NCBI GenBank assembly: GCA_023548195.1 | Contig: JAJHZJ010000121.1 | Span: 1,798,220-1,862,219 of the forward strand | Length of the DNA: 64,000 nucleotides | Direction of reading: 5' to 3' | From: Bettongia penicillata ogilbyi | Lineage: Eukaryota > Chordata > Mammalia > Diprotodontia > Potoroidae | In this document: positions 23,613-34,370 of the stretch, piece by piece | Position numbering within the stretch: the stretch's first letter is position 1 | How the letters are laid out: every line of letters begins with the position of its first letter | Position numbers and translations under genes: made by a program | Notes under the pieces: model-generated | The model's database searches: none | What the model was told of the DNA's origin: nothing | Seen by the model: only the letters and a program-made list of their open reading frames with translations

Positions 23613-23862
23613 TGGGGCAGCTAGGTGGTAGAGTATTGAGTTTGGAATAGGAAGACTCATATTCATGAATTCAAATTTGACCTCAGACACTTCCTACCTA
23701 GGTGACCGTAGGTAAATCACTTAACCCTTTGTTGCCTAAGTTTCCTCATCAGTAAAATGAGCTGGAGAAGGAAATGGCAAACCACCAGTATCTTTGCCAA
23801 GAAAAACCCAACTGTAGTCAAATGAGTCAGACACAACTGAAACTATTGGACAACAACAACAT
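23613..23862 (+). repeat. MAR1-type SINE, plus strand
   Basis: Full-length copy from 'ggggcagctaggtgg' through 'gaaggaaatggcaaaccac' to 'gagtcagacacaactg' with an ACAACAAC tail. It forms an inverted pair with 24017-24250. Confidence 0.9.
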
Positions 23863-23864
23863 AT

Positions 23865-24012
23865 CTAGACATAGATATAGATACAGGTATGTGTGTATAC
23901 ACATATACACATACGTATCTATATACATATTTGTGTATATACACATGTATGTATACATATGTTTTGTGTGTATACATATATGTACATATGTATATATACA
24001 TACATTTTGTGG
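23865..24012. repeat. TATATG/TACATA low-complexity tract
   Basis: Irregular 'tatatac', 'acatat' and 'gtgtata' repeats, about 150 bases, separating two oppositely oriented MAR1 SINEs. Open frames through it are compositional. Confidence 0.9.
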
Positions 24013-24016
24013 TTAT

Positions 24017-24250
24017 TCTGTTGTTTCAGTTATGCCTGACTCCTCTGACCCCATTTTGGGATTTTCTTGTCAAAGACACTAAAGTAGTTTGCCATTTCCT
24101 TCTCCAGTTCATTTTACAGATGAGGAACTAAGGCATACAGGGTTAAGTGCCTTGCCACAGCTAGTAAGTGTTGGAGGTTGGATTTGAACTCATGAAGATG
24201 AGTCCTCCTGATTCCAAGCCCAGTGCTCTGTGTGCCACCTAGCTGCCCCC
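24017..24250 (-). repeat. MAR1-type SINE, minus strand
   Basis: Antisense full-length copy ending in 'gtgccacctagctgcccc'. Facing copy of the 23613-23862 SINE. Confidence 0.9.
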
Positions 24251-24904
24251 AAAGTTCCAGAATGGAATATATGTGTGTGCATACACATACACACACACAT
24301 TCCATTATATATGCTTACAAGTATATATAATCTACTGTATGTATTACATTTTATATGTTTGCTATTTTTAATATATGAAATAACAAAAACTTTCCATAAC
24401 ATAATAGAATAAAAAACGATGACACATGCAACTACAAATCTATTATGTACAACTTGCTATTTCTTTTAAATATATAATAGTTATCATGTAACTTTTTTCC
24501 TTTATTTTTTCTTCCTTCTCCCCCAACCCTAGAGATGGCTACCATTAGCCACAAATATGTATATGGCTATATATATATGTAAAATCATTCCATACATACT
24601 TCTATTTATCAGTTATTTCTCTAGATGTTGGTAATATCTTTCTTCATAGGTCCTTTGTAATTAATTTGGGTATTTATAATAGTCAAAATGACTTAGTTGC
24701 TCAGAGTTGTCTTTAAAGCAATATTACTATTACTGTACATTACATATACATTATCTATATATGTTCCATTATATACACATACATGTGTGTATGCATATGT
24801 GTGTATATATTCCATTCAGAGAGAATACACTTCAAAGGGAGTTTTCTCACCAGGAATCCCTTATTACCAATGAAATCATAGGTCCAACAGCTATTTAAAA
24901 TACT
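24251..24904. other. AT-rich sequence with short TG/TA tracts
   Basis: Contains 'catacacatacacacac' (24280-24300), several 'atatatatat' runs and 'tatacacatacatgtg' (24770-24790). Nothing else recognisable. Confidence 0.5.
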
Positions 24905-25047
24905 GTTAAGAAACAGACCTTCAATCGACAATCCCCAAAGAACAACAAAACCAACTGGGAATAACCCAAATGTTCAAAAACATGGAAACAGCTAAACAAA
25001 ATGTGGTGTCATAATGTAATGTAATAGGATGTAATTATTTTCAATGG
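24905..25047 (+). mobile_element. L1 ORF2 3'-end fragment, plus strand
   Basis: 'tgttcaaaaacatggaaac' followed by 'ctaaacaaaatgtggtgtc' reads like the C-terminal NWExPxxSKTWKQLNKMW region of marsupial L1 ORF2. Interrupted at 25053 by the LTR. Confidence 0.5.
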
Positions 25048-25053
25048 TCAGTG

Positions 25054-25505
25054 TGTGGGATGACAAGATTCCCTACTTAAATTAATTACTCAGAGGCTCT
25101 CAAAGTGATGACAGAAAGTTTATTTATTCGATTCTTGAGAAGTGGGACAATTCCTCCACCAGGTAGTCTGGAGGCAGGAAAAGCCAAAGACAAAGGAAAA
25201 GCAGTGATATATATATAGACTCTAACACAAGTCCCTCCCTCCCCACTGACCATTATCCTCATTAGCTGAGAATATGATCTTACATTCTAGGCGTGAAATC
25301 TAGCCAATCCCTTTTGAAATGAAGACATCGAAGAATTATGTAAGTTTCATCCAATCATTGAGACCCTAATGTACTACACAGTTTTATATCCTTACATGGA
25401 ATTATTCCACTCTAAAAATATTGTAACCTTGAGCCTCTCAGTCTTACCTCACCACTGGGAGAAGAATTACAATCTGAGAAGTCTTCACTAAACCTATTCC
25501 ACTCA
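25054..25505 (-). mobile_element. Solo LTR of an endogenous retrovirus (family B)
   Basis: A 452-base LTR on the minus strand, TG...CA at both ends (minus-strand start TGAGTGG, end TCCCACA). It is flanked by a 6-base duplication with one mismatch (TCAGTG 25048-25053, TCAGTA 25506-25511). A TATA-like 'tatatatatat' lies near 25207-25216 and an AATAAA signal near 25117-25127, about 65 bases before the 3' end. Unrelated in sequence to family A. A 6-base duplication suits a class II (ERVK-like) integrase. No internal genes. Confidence 0.8.
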
Positions 25506-25511
25506 TCAGTA

Positions 25512-26140
25512 TGTAGGACTGTGTCTAGGAAATAACATTACATGAAAAAAGCAAAGCACAAAATAATAGGTACACATATATGTAAAGATGCACTGTCCAT
25601 TAACAAAGATAGGTAAAGAACTAAGAGATGTGAACTCTTTTCTGTAGGTCATTTTCCCTCTTATAAGTTGCTCAACTTCATCATTATTAAAAGTGAACAA
25701 TCAAAGTCCTACAAATCTACCTTAACATCTCATCATGGTGTGAAGATGCACTTGGGTCTTCCATGGCTATGCCAGTGAACACAAGCCCTGGTAGCTGGAA
25801 GGGCTTTGAACACTTGTTATTTTGGATTCACTTCACTGAGTTTCTTTTCCAGCTTGGTCTTGGGATGAGAAATTCTTTACCCCTAGTAGCTCTTGAAGAT
25901 TTTCCACTAAGTCATTGAGAATTATGATAGATATATTCCACACTGATGAAATCTCTGATTGTTTAAGTATTGAAGTAAACCAAGCAAGCAATCACCCAAT
26001 CAGCCAACCAATAGATAAATAAATAATGTCTCCAGACCACTTGAAAATTGAATCAGTGGCAGCCCTTTTCTTCTCAATACTTGATTTTCAGGCTCAAAAC
26101 TTACTGAATATCCAAAAGTAGGAGGCAAATAACCTGTCTC
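25512..26140. other. Unassigned sequence
   Basis: No repeat or exon recognised. This segment carries the left duplication of the retrocopy at its right edge. Confidence 0.35.
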
Positions 26141-26156
26141 CAAAGCTATGATTCTT

Positions 26157-26400
26157 ATTTTTTTCATTTTAACATTTATTCAAATCAAATTAAAAATTAT
26201 TTTACTCTTATGTCAAATATATTTGAATAATAAAAACTCCGCCAAATTCCTTGAACAATGCTCTCTATTCAACGTTGTGTATCTTAATGTTACCAAAAAA
26301 ACAGAATTTGTTAACGGAGTATTGGTTTTGCAAAGACATGTAAAATTCAAACAAACAAAATGCCAGTGTGGCTGGACAAGTATGTTCTAATCACATAGAA
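26157..26400 (-). pseudogene. Processed retrocopy of an unidentified mRNA 3' end
   Basis: A 244-base insert between perfect 16-base direct repeats CAAAGCTATGATTCTT (26141-26156 and 26401-26416). On the minus strand it ends in a short A run, preceded about 11 bases earlier by AATAAA (26175-26180). This is the expected anatomy of an L1-mobilised, 5'-truncated cDNA. I do not recognise the source, and no repeat family in the window matches it. An 80-codon plus-strand frame over it is antisense and not meaningful. An unknown SINE or LINE tail is the alternative. Confidence 0.75.
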
Positions 26401-26416
26401 CAAAGCTATGATTCTT

Positions 26417-27050
26417 TATATAAGTAGAGTTAATTCACTTGACAAACAGCCTTCTGTTTCTTATGCAATTGAAAAACCCTCCTGACCAACTCCAATAACT
26501 TTTCCCAGACCCAGTTCCACTTAAATCTGGCACCTCTCATTTAGGAGCAGAAGAAGAGCAGGAATTTTTTTGAGCATAATCAACCACTAGCCTGATACAT
26601 TTGGTTGTTCCAGGGCCCATATGGTACCAGCTGGAAGAGTGTGCTTGTTCTGAGATAGTATTGACAAAGAGAAAATGTGGGGTCTATCTCTCAAGTCCCC
26701 AGAAATTGGACCTCACCTTCACTCAGCCTCCCCAGTCCTTACCAAGGATATAGCTCTCTTTGTGTAGGTGACTTAGTAAAGATGTCTAGCCATAATTTAG
26801 CAAGGGTCATTTCCAATTAAAAGAGTTGGCTATCCAGGGTAGGTAAATGAAACTGATCCACTTCATCATGAAAAGGTAGAAGTTCCTCCAGAGCCAAGGC
26901 TGCCCATAGCCACTCTTTACTGTTACATGCGTATATGACTGCTGTCATAACCCTTCTGACTCCATTCGAATTTCCCGTTGGGATTTCCCAGCCACTATCT
27001 TAAACTATTCAGATTATGGGCTATGAATATTTGCCCATGACCCTTATATA
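26417..27050. other. Unassigned sequence
   Basis: Mixed-composition sequence with no identifiable repeat or exon, so it is a candidate single-copy stretch. Confidence 0.35.
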
Positions 27051-27054
27051 GTAA

Positions 27055-27285
27055 TAGCAGCAGATAAAATGCTAGAGCTGAAATCAGTAAGACCTGAGAT
27101 AAAATTTGGCTTCAGACACTTATTAGCTGTGACCCTGGACAAGTCAATCTTTCTAAGCCTCTTTCTTCTCATCTATAAAATGGGAATAATGATAGCACCT
27201 ACCTCCCAGGAGTGTAAAATGAAATAATATTTGTAAAGCACTTTGCAAACCTTCAAGCACAGTATAAATACTACCTTGTATTCTC
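27055..27285 (+). repeat. MIR/MON1-type SINE
   Basis: Plus-strand copy with 'cttcagacacttattagctg', 'cacctacctcccaggagtg' and 'aaagcactttgcaaaccttc', the longer MIR-related form also seen at 42487 and 61140. Confidence 0.8.
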
Positions 27286-27409
27286 AGTCTCACTAACAAA
27301 GCTCACTAGGTATAATTCCATAGAGTTTCACAGATTCTTTAAGACTATAAGCTCCAAGAACTATTTGGACAATAACATTGTAAGTAAACAAGAAGCAAAC
27401 AAAAGACTT

Positions 27410-27810
27410 TGAATTCTAATCGATGTGATGACCAGTAGGATTTCAGAGGACCAAAGATGGATGAATCATGCTACCCACTTATTGATAAGAGGTGATGGAC
27501 TCAAAATGTACAATGAAAAATATATTTTTTTGGACTTGGCCTGGGCAGAAATTTGTTTTTTGCTTGGCTACACATATCTGTTACAAAGGTTTTCTTGTTC
27601 CCTTTTTTAGTGGAAGAGGTGGATTAAGAGGGAGAAAAAAAATAGATTTTTCTTCTTTGAAAAACTCAAATTTAATTTTTAAAAAATAAGCTCCAAGAGG
27701 GCAGGGACCATTTCTTGTCTAAACTTGGCAACACCAGTTCATCATCTCCCCCATCCTAGCAGGCACTCAATTAATGTCTGTAGAATTAATTCAGTGAATT
27801 AATAAATGAA
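27410..27810 (+). mobile_element. L1 3'UTR-like fragment followed by L2 tail
   Basis: 27410-27690 has the marsupial L1 3'UTR style: 'gtgatggactcaaaatgt', a T-rich middle, and 'gagggagaaaaaaaatag' then 'aaaactcaaatttaat'. 27690-27810 is an L2-like end ('aagctccaagagggcagg'). Confidence 0.5.
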
Positions 27811-28137
27811 GAGATCTCTTATTCTCTTGCCACATTGAAGGGAATAAGGAAAAGAGGTGGATAGAAGCAAGGTATAGGTCATTGAGTGGGGATGGGGCAG
27901 GAAATGAGACTTGACTTACTGTATCAGGAAGATATCTAAGCTTAGAACTGGTGTTGGAATATGCAAGGCTGTAAGGTTAGATGGAGTGAGTAATAGCTTG
28001 AATTGGACAAGTCTAGAGAATATAGACAGGAAGGGAGGCAAGGTACATGCTCCAGAAGATTGGAGAGTTCACAGAAGTCACAGAATTGAGTAGTGAACAC
28101 TAGAATGACCTTGGGACTGTTTACTCTCTGGTCCTTG

Positions 28138-28360
28138 TTATATTTCCTTCTGGGTGTAGGTGAGCTTTATCTCATAGTTCAAGCCAAAGAAATAGTCAAT
28201 GCCAGGAACATAGTGATGGTAGATCATCCTATCAGAAGGATGTGAAAGTTGGTGGACTCTACGTCTGTGTGATGCTGATGAGCTTAAGACATTGTGTATG
28301 CATGAAGTTTGTTGAGACAATAAAGTGATTTTGATAAATGATTTAGGTATGAAAAAAAAA
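28138..28360 (+). pseudogene. Weak candidate processed retrocopy
   Basis: A segment ending in AATAAA (28319-28324) and, 28 bases later, a nine-A run (28352-28360), as expected for a retrotransposed mRNA on the plus strand. No duplication was found, and the 60-codon minus-strand frame over it is in the wrong orientation for that reading. I do not recognise a source gene. Confidence 0.25.
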
Positions 28361-28984
28361 GAAAGTCTTGCAGTTCAAGTCATTGACAACAGACTGATTG
28401 CTCATTCAGTAAAGGTAATGGTTAGCTTCGTTCCCCAGTCCTCATCTTGCTAATTGTATCTGCAATTAGAGACCCTTGACTTGTAGTAAATTTTCCCCAC
28501 ACCAGGCTGTGGAATGAATCTAGACTCCAAAAGCTGAGATATATAAAGATCCGTAGGTCCTTACCTCTCAAAGCCTCCTTACCTCTGGTCCCTCTTGGAC
28601 CCTGTATAACTGGGCTCTTGCCTCCACCTCTCATTTCCTTTATTTTTAATTGATACTTTGTTTTCATATTACAAATATTACCTGACATGCTAACCCCACT
28701 CATTCAATCCTCTCCTATAATAAAGATAAACAATTAAACCGACTGACAAAACAACCTCATATGACACCATAAATACCTTTCCGTGCACATGGTCCCCGTT
28801 CTTCTAAGGAAAAAGTTAGGAGCATTTCATTCTCTGTCTTCTAAAGTCAAGGTTTTTCATTGTAATTAACCCAGCTGCCTATTAGTATTATTTTTCATTT
28901 GCGTTATCGTAGTTGTTTTGTATATTTTTCTCTAGGTCTTTTCTTTGTTCTACATTATTTCTTTTCTATTTGTTCTGCATTATT
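28361..28984. other. Unassigned sequence
   Basis: No identifiable repeat or exon. Confidence 0.35.
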
Positions 28985-30250
28985 TCAATCAATCAGTGAA
29001 CCAAACATTTATTAAGTACCAGCTACTGTGCAAGGCACCAGAAGCACAGAGACAATGCAAATCCCTGCCCTCAAAGAGTGTATATTCTATCGGGGAGAAA
29101 AACAAGTACATAAGTTTATACAAAAAATATAAGGAAATTTTTCTGGAGGGAGATGCTAACAAAGACCTCATGCAGAAGGGAGCACCTGGACTGAGTTTTG
29201 AAAGTAACTAGGGATTTTAAGAGGCAACAATAAAGGGGAAATACATTCCAGGAAGGAATAAAAGCCAGTACAAATGTATAAAGACCAGAGATAAAGTATT
29301 TATATATGAAGAGTGACAAGGTCAGGTTGGCTGGACTTTAGAGTATGCAAAGCAAATAAAGGACTATATAATTGAAAAGGAATGTTAGATCCAAGGTGTG
29401 AAGGGATTTATATACCAAATAGAGGAGTTTGTATTTATTCCTAGGGGTAATAGTAAGCCACTAGAGTTTATTGAGGAGGGGAGTGACATGGTCATGCTTT
29501 AGGAAAACCACTTTTTTCCTAAAAGTGAGATGAAGTAGAAAGGAGAGAGGGAGAAAGTTGAGGGAGGAAGTACAGTTGGGGAGTTATTGCAACAATCCAG
29601 GCAAGTGGTGAGGAGGGCCGTAACTAGGGTGGGAGTGAGGAAAAAGAGCAGATGTGAGAGGGTAGTTGAGGAGCTAGAATCTACAACTTCTGGCACTGTT
29701 GTTCAGTCATGCCCAACTCTGTGACCCCATCTGGGGTTTTCTTGGCGAAGATGCTGGAGTGGTTTGCCATTCCCTTCTCCAGCTTATTTTACAAATGAGG
29801 AAATGGAGGCAAACAAGGTAATGTGACTTTCCCATGCTCACATAATCTGAACTCAGATCTTCTTGACTCCAGGTCCAGTGCTCTAGCCACTGCACCACCA
29901 AGTAACTAACTGAATAAATGAGATGAGCAGGGTCAAGGATGACCCTAAAGTGCTGATGATATCCTTCAGAAAAATAGGGAAACTCAAAAGAGGGGTGTAT
30001 TCTCAGGAGAAAGACAGTGAGTTTATTTCTGGACATATTAAGTTTGAGATGCCTGTGAGACATGCAGTTCTAAGTGTCTAATAAACAGGCAGTTGGTAAT
30101 ACATTACTGAAGTCCAGCTCAGGAGAGAGACTAGAGCTGGATAAATACATCTGTGGTTCATTACAGAGGAATGATAATTGAAGTCAAGGGAGTTGATAAG
30201 AGAGTAGGACTGTAGGGAGAGGGAAAAGAGAGCAAAGGGCAGAGCATTGA
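28985..30250 (-). mobile_element. L2/CR1-group LINE, 3' part, minus strand
   Basis: Antisense LINE of the L2-like group. The plus strand opens with the common terminal block ('tttattaagtaccagctac', 'ccctgccctcaaagag'). The minus strand around 30060-29920 reads MSHRHLKLNMSRNKL, the 'WMSxxxLKLNxxKTE' block of L2/CR1 reverse transcriptase, followed by 'HFRVILD', the LGVILD block. The element is interrupted by a minus-strand MAR1 at 29700-29905. Stops are present; it is a fossil. Confidence 0.75.
29700..29905 (-). repeat. MAR1-type SINE nested in the L2-group LINE
   Basis: Antisense copy from 'gttcagtcatgcccaactc' to 'ccactgcaccaccaag'. LINE sequence is in register on both sides, so the SINE is younger than the LINE. 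Confidence 0.88.
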
Positions 30251-30434
30251 GGGAGGGGAAACAAGATATATATTATGACATAGAAAAGGAATGCTCATTT
30301 CATGCAAGTCTCACGTTCTTTTAACTTATTTCTTATGCTACAATAGCAATTAATCTATAAACATTTATTGAGTGCCAATTATAGGCCAGGCAATATATTT
30401 CTTCAAATATGTTTATTAGACCCCAGTTTAGTCA

Positions 30435-30600
30435 GTCATTCTCTAGTTGATGGGAATTCACAGTAGGTTTTGTTTTGCGTTTCTCCTCCCATATGATATG
30501 AATGCTTTGGTATACTTTCTGTCACTGATCTCATTGAGGTATATGCTTGACAGTGAGTGAGATCACTGAGTCAAAGAGAATGAGTACTTTCATGGCTTTT
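30435..30600 (-). mobile_element. L1 ORF2/3' fragment, minus strand
   Basis: Antisense L1: 'ctctagttgatgggaattca' and 'gtgagatcactgagtcaaag' are the usual reverse of the ORF2 C-terminal region (FDPxxxLLGLxP). Confidence 0.6.
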
Positions 30601-30869
30601 CTCACTCTCACTCTGGCTTGCTTCAGTATGGCCAAGAAGCTTCCTTTTACTCCACTCTCTCAGCAGACTGGCATCTGTTTGGTCTTTTATGCCTACGACC
30701 GAAACTTTGGCGGCAAATCTCATGTCCAAGGGTAGCACTGTAGGCAGCTTGAACAGGCTCAAGAGCCAAATACTGAATATTCTTTGTAAGCATTTACACC
30801 AAAATGATCAAAGGCTAAATCCAGGACTGATTTATTGTTCTGTGGATGGTCGAGAGTCAAGAAAGCAAA

Positions 30870-31115
30870 GGAGTAGTGAGGTGGTACAGTTGATAGAGCG
30901 CTGAACTTGGAATCAGAAAGATTTGTTTCTGTGAGTTCAAAGGTATGTGACCCTGGGAAAGTCACGTAATGCTGTTAGTCTGTTTCCTCATTTGTAAAAT
31001 GAACCGGAGAAGGAAATGGCGAGCCACTCTAGTATCTCTGCCAAGAAAGCCCCAAAATGGAGTCTGAGAGAGTCAGATATGACTGATACAACTCAACTAC
31101 AACATCAACCAGAAA
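30870..31115 (+). repeat. MAR1-type SINE, plus strand
   Basis: Diverged copy with 'gaaggaaatggcgagccac' and 'agagtcagatatgactg'. A small internal deletion falls between 'gagttcaaag' and 'gtatgtgaccc'. Confidence 0.85.
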
Positions 31116-31119
31116 GCAA

Positions 31120-31665
31120 TGGAAAAAATGTTAGTACTGCAGGTTGAACGTAAAAGCATGTCAGAAAGGACTTTTTTTAGAAAGAGCTAGTTTTTAAACA
31201 TTCACCAGCACATTCCTGCTCATATCCACTTGCCCTTTTCCTAAGTCACTGTCCTTATGGCTGGATTCCTGCTACCTCCTTCTGTCTTTCTCTGGTCCTG
31301 GCTGCCTGCCTAGAACTTCATATATGATATATCAACCAAACCCATGACGCCTGAGGTCATGTTTCATCCACCTTGCAGGGAGCCTATGTGCTTCCCATCA
31401 CTAGACCTCCCTTACACAAGCAGCCTGTTTCTCTGCCTGTTACCTGCTGACTCCTCTGACAGGCCATGCACATGTCCCTGCTTCCTCCAACTACCCTACG
31501 CCGGAGGTTCCCTTCCTCGGTGATTCCTTCTAGTCCACAGATCCCAGCTATCTCTCGTCCGGCTCACTTGTCACTCACTAAACCTCAGTATTTCATCTTG
31601 CTGATTTAGATTGAACCACTTTTTCCATCTTTTGCTAATTTTCCTGATCCTGGATGTGTCCTCTG
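31120..31665. other. Unassigned sequence
   Basis: C-rich, more GC than the surroundings (31200-31600). No exon or repeat that I can support. Confidence 0.35.
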
Positions 31666-31667
31666 TT

Positions 31668-31918
31668 GTTCAGTCCTTTCAGTTGTGTCTGAGTCTTCAT
31701 AGCCCCATTTGGGATTTTCTTGGCTAAGATAGTACAATGGTTTGCCATTTCCTTTTCCAGTTCATTTTACAAATGAGGAAATGGAGGTAAACAGGATTAA
31801 GTGACTTGCCCAGGGTCACACAGCTAGCACATGTCTGAGGCTAGATTTGAACTCAGGAAGATGAGTCTTCCTGACTCCAGGCCCAGCATTCTAACCACTG
31901 TACCACCTAGCTGCCCTA
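31668..31918 (-). repeat. MAR1-type SINE, minus strand, full length
   Basis: Well-preserved antisense copy from 'cctttcagttgtgtctgag' to 'gtaccacctagctgccc'. Confidence 0.92.
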
Positions 31919-32119
31919 GGAAGTGTACCTTCATCTGTTATAAAACTGTAAGGAAATAGGGAATTTATCTGATGTTGTAGGAAGAGAACTGACCTGGAGA
32001 CAGTGAATCTGGGTTTTCAAACCCTGGTTCTGTCATATACATGTAAGCACATTGCCCATTTAGTTTATTGAAATCATAATGTGCAAAACTGTAAAATGTA
32101 TAGAGTTGGACCAGATGAT

Positions 32120-32212
32120 CTTTAAAATAAGGTAATATGGTACAGTGGGAAGAGGGCTAGATTTGAAGTCAGGGGATATGGGTTTGAATTCTGATTTTGT
32201 CGCTTACATGTT
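32120..32212 (+). repeat. MIR SINE, 5' half (split by RTE)
   Basis: 'atatggtacagtgggaag' and 'ttgaagtcaggggatatggg' form the MIR head. It stops at 32212, where RTE sequence begins. The other half resumes at about 33664. Confidence 0.75.
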
Positions 32213-33660
32213 AAAATGCTTCAGAAAGGGCTGAGGAATGGTCAGTATGGAGTTTGCTGCCCGACAACTCCAGGAAAAATGTCAGGAGCAGAACAGAGGT
32301 CTGTACACAATGTTTGTAGATCTGACCAAGGCCTTTGACACTGCTGGTCATGAGGGCTTATGGAAAATTATGTCAAAATTTGGTTGCCCAGAGAAGTTCA
32401 TCAGTATTGTCTATCAATTTCATGACAGCATGCTAGCATAGGTTCTAAATAATGGGCAATACTTTCATGCCTTCCCAGTCACCAAAGGAATGAAACAAGG
32501 CTGTGTGCTCCCTCTCATTCTTTTTAGCTTGATGTTTTCAGCCATGTTGTCAAATGCTTTCAATGAGGATGAACACAGCATCAAAGTTAGCTACCACACC
32601 AATGGTATTTCTTTAATTTGAAAAGGCTACAAGCCAAGACCAAAGGGAAGGGGACATTGGTGCATGATTTTCTGTTTGCAGATGACTGTGCACTCAGTGC
32701 AGACTCTGAAGCTCAGATGCAACAAAATATGGATCAGTTCTCTGCTGCTTGTGCTAATTTTGGCCTAACAATTAGCACCAAGAAAACACAGATGCTCCAT
32801 CAGCCACCACCACACCATCCATATGTGGAAACATTGGTTACAACAAATGGAGAAGTTTTGAATCCTATGGATAAGTTTACTTACCTTGGTAGTGCCCTTT
32901 CCAGGGATGTATACATTGATAATGATGTTGATACACACATTGCCAGAGCTAGCTGAGTGTTTGGGAGACTCCAAAGGAAAATATGGGAGAAAAGAGGTAT
33001 TAGATTGACTATCAAATGGAAGGTCTACAGAGCCATTGTGCTGACCTCATTGTTGGATGCCTGTGAAACCTGGACAGTCTACCAGCGCCATGCTAGGAAA
33101 CTGAATTGCTTCCATTTGAATTGTCTTAGGAAGATTCTGAAGATCATCTGGCAGAATAACATATCAGACACTAAGGTCCTTACTCAAACTAAACTGCCAA
33201 ACATTCAAACTCTGCTTAAGAGAGCACAACTCTGATGGACTGGCCCTGTTGTTTGAATGCAAAACACACACTTGCCAAAAAGACTATTTTATGGAGAACT
33301 CACACAGGGCAAGCAATCATATGGTGGTCAGAAGAACAGATATAAGGACGCTCTCAAGAACTTTGGAATTGATGATGTGACATGGGAGACACTGGCACAA
33401 GACACTCAGCTTGACGTGCCCACATTGGAGAAGGTGCTGTGCTCTATGAGCAAATCAGAATTGAAACAGGTCAAAGGAAATGCAGGATGCACAGATCTAT
33501 AGTATCTATCCCAAATGTTCACATGGACTATTTGTGGTACAGTATTCTGAGCTTGTGTTGGTCTGATCAGTCACAGTTGGACACATTGAAACTTGACTCT
33601 ATCATAGTGACGTCATTTTGGTCCTCTTTGAGAACCAAGGACAACAACCAGCCAACCAAC
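32213..33660 (+). mobile_element. RTE-clade LINE, 5'-truncated
   Basis: About 1.45 kb holding the second half of an RTE-type ORF, from within the reverse transcriptase to the ORF end, followed by a short CAACCAACC-type tail and no poly(A). It sits inside a MIR whose two halves remain on either side. RTE elements encode an APE-type endonuclease plus reverse transcriptase and end in simple repeats; here the endonuclease is lost to 5' truncation. It may represent the kind of LINE that supplied the tails of the RTE-tailed SINEs. Confidence 0.88.
32238..33502 (+). pseudogene. RTE reverse transcriptase, broken
   Basis: Conserved blocks in order: MFVDLTKAFDTAGHEGLW (palm, first catalytic Asp), 'VTKGMKQGCVL' (PxxxGxxQG-type), LFADDCALSAD (the FADD catalytic box, near 32673-32685), 'GLTISTKKTQ', FTYLGSALSRD, then the RTE C-terminal region with DACETWTVYQRHARKL and LPKRLFYGELTQGK. 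Breaks: a stop at 32439-32441, a frameshift near 32612, and stops near 32954, 33236 and 33254. From 32618 to 33502 the frame is otherwise constant. The catalytic residues survive, so decay is moderate. Confidence 0.88.
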
Positions 33661-33663
33661 CAA

Positions 33664-33780
33664 ATTGCATTAAGCAAATCCCTTAGCTTCTTGGACTCCA
33701 GTTTCCTCATCTACAAACTTTGTCTAGGTGGGTAGCCTCTGAGTTCTCTTACAGATTTAAATCTGAGAATTCCATGTTGG
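33664..33780 (+). repeat. MIR SINE, 3' half (split by RTE)
   Basis: Picks up MIR sequence at 'gcaaatcccttagcttc' and 'tttcctcatctacaaac'. It continues the copy broken at 32212. Confidence 0.7.
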
Positions 33781-33984
33781 ACCTTGCAATTCTAAAATCT
33801 TATAATCTTATTCTATAAAATGATTACATGCAAGCAGCAAAGGAAAATTAAAATCTAAAATGGCAAATGTTTTATCTCTTCCAAAATAGGAGTAAGTAAA
33901 AGGAAAATTATAACAAACTTTTGGTCTCTCCACACTTTCTTCCATCTCTATTTGAAGTTTTGAAACTCCATGAGAAAGCAGTTC

Positions 33985-34370
33985 TTTATTTTTTAAAAAA
34001 AAAGATATTTTATTTTCCCCATGTACATGTAAAAATAATTTTTAACATTCATTTTTAAAAAAAAATTTGAGTTCCAAATTTTCTCTCTCCCTCCTTCACT
34101 TCCCCTCTCCCTGAGACAGTAAGAAATTTGATCTAGGTTATACGTGTTCAATCATGCAAAACACATTTCCATATTAGTCATGTTTTGAGAAAAGACACAA
34201 ACCCAAAGAAAAAAAATCATGAAAAATACAGAAAGTGAAATATAGCATGCTTTGATATGCATTTAGACTCCATCAGTTCTTTCTCTGGAGGTGAATAGCA
34301 TTTTTAAATATTAAGTCCTTTGAAATTGTCTTAGACCATTGTATGAGAATACATTTCTTTAAATGGGAAA
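33985..34370 (-). mobile_element. L1 3'UTR, minus strand
   Basis: Plus strand shows a T-rich start, 'tttgagttccaaattttctc' and 'ctccatcagttctttctctg', the antisense of a marsupial L1 3'UTR and tail. It does not extend into ORF2. Related in its first 100 bases to the HAL1 3' ends at 19545 and 51628. Confidence 0.75.

Noticed and set aside
23774..24131. Open frames across the TATATG tract and MAR1 SINE
   Set aside because: Made of repeat sequence only.
28138..28320. 60-codon minus-strand frame 'MSQQTSC...'
   Set aside because: Antisense to the AATAAA/poly(A) arrangement; no family match, and no duplication to confirm a retrocopy.
30610..30780. Possible coding remnant near 'tatgcctacgaccg'
   Set aside because: A short region with slightly higher GC suggested an exon or pseudogene, but no frame gave a recognisable protein on either strand.
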